A stretch of 42,635 nt of DNA from an uncultured Clostridia bacterium (lineage in GTDB: Bacteria; Bacillota; Clostridia; Oscillospirales; Acutalibacteraceae), in NCBI GenBank assembly GCA_947170465.1, contig CAMVTS010000018.1:1-42635 (forward strand), written 5' to 3'. Within the stretch, counting starts at the first letter, position 1, and each line of letters begins with the position of its first letter. Under the pieces are notes generated by a model, which was not told the DNA's origin, did no database searches, and was given only the letters and a program-made list of their open reading frames with translations. The translations under genes were made by a program, and so were the position numbers. Shown piece by piece: positions 14,444 to 20,337 of the stretch.

Positions 14444-15655
14444 ATGGCAACCGTCATGTATATCCCCGAACATCGGCAAAATCGTTTCGCCATGAAAGCG
14501 GTCATCAACTACTGTCAGCAGGAGTACAAGACCTACGACAACAAATCCAAACGGCAATTAATCAGCGGAGTCAACTGTGACGGTGCTAATTCATTCCGAG
14601 AATTCATGGCGACGAAGAAAATTTACGGCAAAGACAACGGATTTTTCTTCTACCACTACGCGCAATCCTTCTCTCCAAAAGAGAAAATCACTCCTGAACA
14701 GGCGCACGAAGTTGCTCTTGAATTTGCCGAAAAAGCATGGGCAGGTCACGAAGTTTTAGTCACTACCCACTGCGACGCCGCCCATATTCATTCGCATTTC
14801 GTTATCAATTCCGTCGGTTTTGAATCGGGTATGAAGCTGCGGCAGTCGCCTTCCACGCTGAAACAGTTGCGCAAGCTTAGCGACGAAATCTGTATTGCTC
14901 ACGGACTTTCCGTACTCCAACCATACCAAGGCGGCAGAAATAGTGTGTCGTCAAGAGAATACCGCGCAAGGTTAAAAGGCAACAGTTGGAAAGATAAGCT
15001 GGCAAAAGATATCGACACAGCAATGTCGTATAGCGGCAGCAAGGACGAATTTATCCGAAACATGTCCATACTCGGTTACCGTATGACGTGGACGAACGAG
15101 AGAAAATATCTGACCTTTCACTGTCCCAACGGCAAAAGCTGCCGTGATATCAAACTACACGGCGACAAATATCGCAAGGATAATATCGAGCGTGAGCTAA
15201 TGCACAGGGAGTTCCCCGATAGTAGTTTAGATGAAACTCAGCCGACAGGCTGGGAAGATTCGCGTGAACTTTACGAGCAACACCTCAGAGAACGCGCTCA
15301 ATCCAAAGCTGAAACGCAGAGAATTTCCGACAGCGATTCCAACGTCGGTAATGGAATTAGTACCCTTGCCGGAGCTGTTTCTAAAATCGTTGACAACGAT
15401 TCCGAAGACCCTGACGAGCGAAGAAAACGTATCGAAGCCGAGGAAAACGGCTCCGCTCTCGGTTCCGTTCTCGGTTTAGGTATCTGCATGATAGCCAACG
15501 CAGTAAATGAAACGCCTGAACAAGAGCTTGATTATGAACAAGAAGAATACAAAACCAGAGAAGAAATCCTCGAAGAAATCTTCGGCGCTGACGATTATGA
15601 TTACGATGACAGTGATGATGAAGATGAAAGCGAAGGCTTCTCAATGTCACTTTAG
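14444..15655 (+). CDS. Relaxase/mobilization nuclease (MOBP type)
   Basis: A 403-aa relaxase of the PF03432 family. It nicks oriT and carries the strand into the recipient. The three-histidine metal site is AHIHSHFVIN (H114, H116, H118); Y23 in INYCQQEYK is a likely catalytic tyrosine. The C-terminal third has a long acidic tail (DYDYDDSDDEDESEGF, about residues 384-399) and an alanine/glycine-rich hydrophobic stretch (GSALGSVLGLGICMIANAVN) that could be a coupling or membrane-associated segment. No helicase or primase domain is present. It lies between mobC and a TnpW-like gene in the same transcript. Confidence 0.87.
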   Translation: MATVMYIPEHRQNRFAMKAVINYCQQEYKTYDNKSKRQLISGVNCDGANSFREFMATKKIYGKDNGFFFYHYAQSFSPKEKITPEQAHEVALEFAEKAWAGHEVLVTTHCDAAHIHSHFVINSVGFESGMKLRQSPSTLKQLRKLSDEICIAHGLSVLQPYQGGRNSVSSREYRARLKGNSWKDKLAKDIDTAMSYSGSKDEFIRNMSILGYRMTWTNERKYLTFHCPNGKSCRDIKLHGDKYRKDNIERELMHREFPDSSLDETQPTGWEDSRELYEQHLRERAQSKAETQRISDSDSNVGNGISTLAGAVSKIVDNDSEDPDERRKRIEAEENGSALGSVLGLGICMIANAVNETPEQELDYEQEEYKTREEILEEIFGADDYDYDDSDDEDESEGFSMSL

Positions 15656-15669
15656 AAAGGACTATTATA

Positions 15670-15903
15670 TTGACGGATGATATTAGAATCACCAATGAAA
15701 ACGAATACAATTCTGCGCTTGCGAAAGCGATCAACCGCAGAACCAACTTTTTGATTACAGACGGTCAACTGATGACGCAACACCGATATACCATCGGCAA
15801 AAAAGATTATATCGTTAATTCCGTTTTTGATTTAAACGGAAAGCAAACAGTTGCCGACGGAATAAAAAGACTGATTGATAACGAATTCAACAGCGCGGCA
15901 TAA
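15670..15903 (+). CDS. Small TnpW-like protein of the mobile element
   Basis: A 77-aa protein from a TTG start with AAAGGA upstream. The C-terminal half (YIVNSVFDLNGKQTVADGIK, then RLIDNEF) resembles small TnpW-type proteins found next to large serine recombinases in Tn4451-family elements. No catalytic motif. A role as recombination directionality or accessory factor is possible but not shown. Located 14 bp after the relaxase and 95 bp before the recombinase. Confidence 0.6.
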   Translation: MTDDIRITNENEYNSALAKAINRRTNFLITDGQLMTQHRYTIGKKDYIVNSVFDLNGKQTVADGIKRLIDNEFNSAA

Positions 15904-15998
15904 ATAAGTCTGGACATTTCTTCCGGTTGGGAGTATTGTGTTGTTGCGAAAACGCGCAGACTCCCAATCGGTTTGGCAACAGAAAGGAGACAAATTTT

Positions 15999-17672
15999 AT
16001 GTCAAACCAAGATAAAATCACAGCGCTATACTGCCGCTTATCCAAGGACGACCTCAACGTCGGTGACAGCGACAGCATCGTGCACCAAAGAGCCATACTC
16101 GAAAAGTATGCGAAGGATAATTGTTTTCCTAACATTCGCGTGTTTGTTGACGACGGCTATTCCGGCGTTAGTTTTGACCGCCCCGGCTTTCAGGAGATGT
16201 ACAAACTGATTGAAGCGGGCAAGGTCGGAATCGTTATCACGAAAGACTTATCCCGTCTCGGCAGGAATTATATCGAGGTCGGCAACTACACCGAGTTCGT
16301 ATTCCCGAGATTTGGTGTCAGGTATATCGCTATCAACGATAATTACGACTCTCTGTTCAGCGATAATAATGAGCTGGCACCGTTCAAAAATCTGTTTAAC
16401 GAATGGTACGCCCGTGATACAAGCAAGAAAATCCGCGCTGTGTTCAAAGCGAAAGCCGAGCGAGGTCAACGCTTGGGGACAACCATTCCATACGGTTACC
16501 GCCGTGACCCTGACAGTGGAAAAGAATGTCATCTGCTGATTAATGAAGAAACCGCTCCGGTGGTAAGAATGATATTCTCAATGTGTGCGTCAGGAATCGG
16601 ACCGAGCAATATTGCAAAAGCATTAAAAGGAAAGAAAATTCTCAAACCCACCTTCTATCGCTTTCAAAAGGAAGGCAGGTACGGCACGCACACGGACACA
16701 GATAATCCATATAAGTGGAATGAGCGCACAATAGCCGATATTCTCGACAACGAGATTTATATTGGAAACACAATTAACTGTCAAACGCGAATCGCTTCAT
16801 TCAAGGACAAGCGCACCATCAAGGTTCCAAAGGAAGAACAACTCCGTTTCGAGAATACTCACGAGGCTATCATAGACCAAGAAACTTGGGACATAGTCCG
16901 CAAGGTACGCGAGGGCAGAGTCCGAAGAACCCGCATAGGAGAGATTGATAAATACAGTGGTTTGGTTTACTGTGCCGATTGCGGCAAAAAGCATTTCCTC
17001 TATCGCGGACGAACCATAAAGCGTGAAAGCTATAATTTCATATGTGGAAATTATCGTAAGCATGCAGGCAAAGAAAAATGCACGCCGCACTCTATCCGAG
17101 AGGTTGTGCTTGACGAGATTGTGCTGGAAGAAATCAACAGGGCGATTTATTACGCGAGAAATAACACAAAGGAGTTCACTGATTATATCAGTAAAAAGAC
17201 TTCCTCACAGTACAGAAAAGATTTGAACGCCAAAACCGCTGAACTGTCAAAAGCTGAAAAACGAATTGTTGAGTTGAAATCTCTCTTCAAACGTTTGTAT
17301 GAGGATAATGTACTTGGTCGTATCAGCGACGAGCAGTACAGAATGTTATCCCTTGATTACAACGATGAACAAAAGGAGCTTGAGCAATCAATTCCTGATT
17401 TGCAAAAAGAAATTGATACACTCAAAAGCGAGTGTACCAATGTGCAGAAATTCCTTGATATTGTCAGGAAATATGTTCATGTAGAGGAACTGACGCCGGA
17501 GGTACTGCGAACCTTCATCAGCAAAATCGTTGTTCACGAACGTGAGAAAAAGCACAGTCAAACCTCACCGCAGCAAATCGACATCTATTTCCGCTACATC
17601 GGAACCTTCGCTCTTCCGAGCATAACCGATGTAACAGAAGAAACCGAACATGGCAAAAGGCGGACAGCCTAA
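15999..17672 (+). CDS. Large serine recombinase (TnpX/TndX-like integrase)
   Basis: A 557-aa recombinase. The ATG at 15999 has AAAGGAG ten bases upstream; a longer frame from 15927 runs through a hairpin and lacks the family N-terminus. The resolvase domain (residues 5-155) has catalytic S15 in ALYCRLSKDD and VITKDLSRLGRNYIEVG. A recombinase domain follows (KKIRAVFKAKAERGQRLGTT, IPYGYRRDP), then a zinc ribbon near residues 325-360 (YCADCGKKHF ... FICGNYRKHAGKEKC), a coiled coil (AELSKAEKRIVELKSLFKRL) and the usual C-terminal beta region. It catalyses excision and integration of the element. The last five residues (KRRTA) are encoded by the arm of a terminator hairpin. Confidence 0.9.
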   Translation: MSNQDKITALYCRLSKDDLNVGDSDSIVHQRAILEKYAKDNCFPNIRVFVDDGYSGVSFDRPGFQEMYKLIEAGKVGIVITKDLSRLGRNYIEVGNYTEFVFPRFGVRYIAINDNYDSLFSDNNELAPFKNLFNEWYARDTSKKIRAVFKAKAERGQRLGTTIPYGYRRDPDSGKECHLLINEETAPVVRMIFSMCASGIGPSNIAKALKGKKILKPTFYRFQKEGRYGTHTDTDNPYKWNERTIADILDNEIYIGNTINCQTRIASFKDKRTIKVPKEEQLRFENTHEAIIDQETWDIVRKVREGRVRRTRIGEIDKYSGLVYCADCGKKHFLYRGRTIKRESYNFICGNYRKHAGKEKCTPHSIREVVLDEIVLEEINRAIYYARNNTKEFTDYISKKTSSQYRKDLNAKTAELSKAEKRIVELKSLFKRLYEDNVLGRISDEQYRMLSLDYNDEQKELEQSIPDLQKEIDTLKSECTNVQKFLDIVRKYVHVEELTPEVLRTFISKIVVHEREKKHSQTSPQQIDIYFRYIGTFALPSITDVTEETEHGKRRTA

Positions 17673-17683
17673 ACTGTCCGCCT
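17658..17683 (+). terminator. Terminator hairpin at the recombinase stop codon
   Basis: A 10-bp perfect stem (AGGCGGACAG, 17658-17667, with CTGTCCGCCT, 17674-17683) and a 6-nt loop containing the TAA stop. There is no T run, so it may be an RNA-stabilising hairpin or a weak stop. Identical arms occur at 20297-20322. Confidence 0.65.
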
Positions 17684-17881
17684 GCGTATAGGGCACCGCT
17701 TTAAACTGAAAACATCCTTTTCGGAATCAGCCTAAGGGGCTCCCCTACAAATTCTATTATACTTGTATTGTATATCAGCGTTTTTACCCGGCTTCGCCGG
17801 GCACGGTCGCTTCAAGTCCGGTCGCCTTTGAACTGAAAAAAAAGAAACCAGAGAATGTCCGTTGGACATTCTCTGGTTTCT
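17684..17881. other. Spacer between mobile element and tRNA cluster
   Basis: No gene. It holds a fragment of the GGGGCTCCCCTAC palindrome family (17734-17748), a CCCGGC-TTC-GCCGGG hairpin (17788-17802), an inverted 16-nt copy of the tRNA-Leu 3' end (17811-17826) and the tRNA operon terminator. Confidence 0.6.
17811..17826 (+). repeat. Inverted 16-nt copy of the tRNA-Leu 3' region
   Basis: TTCAAGTCCGGTCGCC on the plus strand is an exact inverted copy of 17889-17904, which is the T-arm and acceptor part of the minus-strand tRNA-Leu gene. It could be a remnant of an attachment site from an element that used this tRNA gene, or part of a palindromic repeat. Confidence 0.7.
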
Positions 17882-17882
17882 T
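17842..17882 (-). terminator. Terminator of the tRNA-Met-Glu-Leu transcript
   Basis: A 19-bp perfect stem (17842-17860 with 17864-17882) around a 3-nt loop. On the minus strand it is followed by eight T residues. It starts at the CCA end of tRNA-Leu. Confidence 0.88.
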
Positions 17883-17968
17883 GGTGCCGGCGACCGGACT
17901 TGAACCGGTACGGGGTTTATTCCGAGGGATTTTAAGTCCCTTGTGTCTGCCGATTCCACCACGCCGGC
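17882..17968 (-). tRNA. tRNA-Leu (TAA)
   Basis: 87 nt including an encoded CCA end. Acceptor GCCGGCG pairs with CGCCGGC. The anticodon stem AGGGA/TCCCT holds loop CTTAAAA with anticodon TAA. The long variable arm (CGGAATAAACCCCG region) marks a class II tRNA. Third and last gene of the cluster. Confidence 0.93.
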
Positions 17969-18009
17969 TTGTGGTAGTAATTGCGCCCCTCGCTTTCGCA
18001 AGGGGCGCT

Positions 18010-18084
18010 TGGTGACCCGGACGAGAATCGAACTCGTGTTACCGCCGTGAAAGGGCGGTGTCTTAACCGCTTGACCACCGGGCC
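18010..18084 (-). tRNA. tRNA-Glu (TTC)
   Basis: 75 nt with encoded CCA. Acceptor GGCCCGG; anticodon stem CCGCC/GGCGG with loop CTTTCAC gives TTC. T arm ACGAG-TTCGATT-CTCGT. Confidence 0.94.
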
Positions 18085-18087
18085 GTT

Positions 18088-18164
18088 TGGTAGCGGAAAT
18101 AGGACTTGAACCTACGACACTTCGGGTATGAACCGAATGCTCTAGCCAGCTGAGCTATTCCGCC
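18088..18164 (-). tRNA. tRNA-Met (CAT), elongator-like
   Basis: 77 nt with encoded CCA. Acceptor GGCGGAA/TTCCGCT (one weak pair); anticodon stem TTCGG/CCGAA, loop TTCATAC, anticodon CAT. It lacks the features of initiator tRNA (GGG/CCC anticodon-stem pairs). A lysidine-modified Ile tRNA also carries CAT and is not fully excluded. Confidence 0.85.
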
Positions 18165-18259
18165 ACGTATGCTGAAATCAGCTTATTTATTATACTATTT
18201 ATCTGCCGCTTTGTCAATAGCTTCATCAAAATTTTTTCGACAAAGCGGCAGAAGGTGGT

Positions 18260-19543
18260 TTACATCAGAATAATCGGTTCGCCGTGGGATACGATTCTGC
18301 CGCGGAAAACCTCTGCCGGTTTTTCGTCAATCAGGTTGGTGTACACGCCGTCGGGATAGTCAACGCTGACAAGCGCGGTCTTGCCGGTGACGGCAAAGAC
18401 GCCGAGCGCCTTTCTGCCGTTTTTCTCATGGCTGGCGACAAGGAAGTCCTCTCCCCGCGCTTCCACGCGGTAGGTGCTGTCGGCAAAGAGCGCGTCTTTT
18501 TTTATCGCGGCGAGCCTTGTCATGAGCGCCGTCAGATTTTCATTCTCCCAATTGAACCAGTCCACCGCGTCCTTATCGAACAGGCTGGGCAGATGGGACA
18601 CCGCGTACTCCTGACCGGCATAGACAAGCGCGAGTCCCTTCTGGAAGAAGTTGAACGCCGTCCAGTTGCGCAGACAGCGGATGTCCGGAATCAGAAAACG
18701 CGCTCTGGTCTGGTCGTGGTTCTCCAGAAAACGGAGCTTGACGTAATTGTCGGGATAGATGTATTCCTGGCGGTTAATCACCTCGGCGTAGTCCGCCAGC
18801 GAATTTTCGCCGCAGAGATAGCCGGTGAATTTGCCGTAGCAGTCGTAGTCGTAGCTGAGGTCAAACGCGCGGTAAATCTCGGAATCCGAGAGCGCCGTCA
18901 AACCGCGGCTTCTCATGTGCAGGATAAACTCCGGCTCAACGGATTCGCTCAGCCATATCGCGCCCGGGCGCACCTGCTCAACGGCTTCTCTCGCCTTCTC
19001 CCAGAAGGCGACCGGAATCAGGGGCGCGACGTCACAACGGAAGCCGTCGACGGTTTCCGCCCACTGACAGAGGGTTTCAATCTGATAGTCCCAGAGGCCG
19101 GGCTGGTTGTAATCGAGGTCGATAATATCCGTCCAGTCACCGACGCGGTTGCCGAAGGAACCGTCGGGACGGTGATAGAACCACTCCGGATGGCTCTTGG
19201 AGAGCACGGAATCAGGCGAGGTGTGGTTATACACCACGTCGATAATGCACTTCATGCCCTTTTTGTGAATCGCGCTGACCAGGCGCTTGAAATCCTCCGG
19301 TGTGCCGAACTCCGGATTGACGGCGCGGTAGTCGGAAATCGCGTAGGGCGAGCCGAGCGTGCCCTTGCGGTTGAGCGTGCCGATGGGGTGAATCGGCATG
19401 AACCAGATAATATCCGTGCCGAGCGCCCTGATGGCGTCCAAAGACTTCTCAACGGCTGAGAAGGTGCCTTCCTTGCTGAAATTGCGGACAAAAACCTGGT
19501 ACATGACCTGATTGCGGAGTTTTTTATCGGTATTGACAGCCAT
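18260..19543 (-). CDS. Alpha-amylase family glycoside hydrolase (GH13), cytoplasmic
   Basis: GH13 enzyme of 427 aa acting on alpha-1,4/1,6-glucans or maltodextrins. The ATG at 19543 has AAGGAGG seven bases upstream (a GTG one codon earlier is less likely). Conserved regions are IIDVVYNHTS (region I), VDGFRCDVAP with nucleophile D171 (region II), IWLSESVE with acid/base E200 (region III), and FLENHDQTR with D277 (region IV). There is no signal peptide and no carbohydrate-binding module, so it should work inside the cell on imported oligosaccharides. The size is compact and the C-terminal beta domain short. It follows a PRTase gene by 12 bp, forming an unusual two-gene operon. Confidence 0.9.
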   Translation of the reverse strand: MAVNTDKKLRNQVMYQVFVRNFSKEGTFSAVEKSLDAIRALGTDIIWFMPIHPIGTLNRKGTLGSPYAISDYRAVNPEFGTPEDFKRLVSAIHKKGMKCIIDVVYNHTSPDSVLSKSHPEWFYHRPDGSFGNRVGDWTDIIDLDYNQPGLWDYQIETLCQWAETVDGFRCDVAPLIPVAFWEKAREAVEQVRPGAIWLSESVEPEFILHMRSRGLTALSDSEIYRAFDLSYDYDCYGKFTGYLCGENSLADYAEVINRQEYIYPDNYVKLRFLENHDQTRARFLIPDIRCLRNWTAFNFFQKGLALVYAGQEYAVSHLPSLFDKDAVDWFNWENENLTALMTRLAAIKKDALFADSTYRVEARGEDFLVASHEKNGRKALGVFAVTGKTALVSVDYPDGVYTNLIDEKPAEVFRGRIVSHGEPIILM

Positions 19544-19555
19544 CACCGCACCTCC

Positions 19556-20191
19556 TTAAAGCGCCGAAAAGCCGAAGCTGTTGACAAGGGCTTCTATTCT
19601 TTCGCCGCGCTGGCAAATCGGGCAGTGATGGGGCTTGAAGCTCTGGTAATCGCCCAAATCCAGCGGATTGAATATCGAATTGACCGGATGACCGTCACAT
19701 TCCTCGACGGTGGCGAAAATCGCGGAAACGCCGACAACCGTGCCGCCGTAATACTTAATCGCGTCCACCGCCGCGAGCACCGTCTTGCCGGTGGTGACGG
19801 AAGCCGCCAGAATCAGGACGTGCTTGTTGTGAATCATCTGCACAAGGTTGTCGCGAAAAATCATCTGACCGCCGCCGATATACTCCGGACTGACGACGTA
19901 AATCGTCTGGTGGGCGTTGAGGTTGACGTAGTTGTCATTCGTCAGCTCACGCGCCATGCATGCGCCGATGACCTCGGTGCCGTCCAGACAGAGGATTGTA
20001 TCGACAATCGTGCTGGAGCTGTAGGCAAAGACCATCTCCCTCGCAACAGCCTCCGCTTCGGAAAGACGGGTTTTCTGCGTCGTCACATCGACGTAATAAT
20101 TTGTATGGCTGTGCATGGTGGCAAAGTGGCCTTTTTTGACGCGGAGAAAGACGTTTTTGTTTTTGGTTCTGATTTTATATTCTCTGGACAT
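19556..20191 (-). CDS. Orotate phosphoribosyltransferase-like protein
   Basis: A 211-aa type I phosphoribosyltransferase. The PRPP-binding loop motif is present in a variant form: HVLILAASVTTGKTVLAAVD, normally VLIVDDVxTTG; the usual two acidic residues are replaced by Ala-Ala. Upstream is YVVSPEYIGGGQMIFRDN, similar to the region around the flexible loop of PyrE-like proteins. The C-terminus carries CPICQRGERIEALVNSFGFS, a CxxC pair not typical of PyrE. It may be a paralogue with altered substrate or a regulatory role rather than the housekeeping PyrE. First gene of an operon with the GH13 enzyme; AAGGAGG precedes its ATG. Confidence 0.7.
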   Translation of the reverse strand: MSREYKIRTKNKNVFLRVKKGHFATMHSHTNYYVDVTTQKTRLSEAEAVAREMVFAYSSSTIVDTILCLDGTEVIGACMARELTNDNYVNLNAHQTIYVVSPEYIGGGQMIFRDNLVQMIHNKHVLILAASVTTGKTVLAAVDAIKYYGGTVVGVSAIFATVEECDGHPVNSIFNPLDLGDYQSFKPHHCPICQRGERIEALVNSFGFSAL

Positions 20192-20229
20192 AACGCGCCT
20201 CCTTGGATTAATGTTATCTCTTAGCTAAC

Positions 20230-20258
20230 ATTTTACATGATTTTTGGCGATTATGCAA
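20230..20258 (-). promoter_or_regulatory. Promoter of the PRTase-amylase operon
   Basis: TTGCAT (20253-20258) and TAAAAT (20230-20235) on the minus strand, spaced 17 bp, about 40 bp before the start codon. Confidence 0.7.
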
Positions 20259-20296
20259 GTGTTTTTTGTTGGTTTCATAAAAATGCGCAAAACCAA

Positions 20297-20322
20297 AGGC
20301 GGACAGCCTGCGCTGTCCGCCT
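20297..20322 (-). terminator. Terminator hairpin after the dockerin gene
   Basis: Perfect 10-bp stem (AGGCGGACAG/CTGTCCGCCT) with a 6-nt loop, 15 bp after the stop codon. On the minus strand it is followed by TTTGGTTTT. The arms are identical to those of the hairpin at 17658-17683. Confidence 0.75.
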
Positions 20323-20337
20323 GACAAGTATTATTTA

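Larger units (their letters stand above)
11000..17690 (+). mobile_element. Integrative and mobilizable element (IME), approximate limits
   Basis: The genes form a complete small mobilizable unit: a DUF6076-like zinc-finger protein (minus), then on the plus strand a RepA-like ATPase, MobC, relaxase, a TnpW-like small protein and a large serine recombinase. A candidate iteron origin and a candidate oriT lie between RepA and MobC. No conjugation (type IV secretion) genes are present, so transfer would need a helper. The recombinase is the last gene, as is common for Tn4451/TnpX-type elements. Neither end was resolved; large serine recombinases leave very short core duplications, so the limits given are estimates. 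Confidence 0.75.

Noticed and set aside
3223..15973. A 13-nt match (CCGATTGGGAGTC) between 3223-3235 and, inverted, the hairpin before the recombinase gene
   Set aside because: Matches of 13 nt are expected many times by chance in 42 kb.
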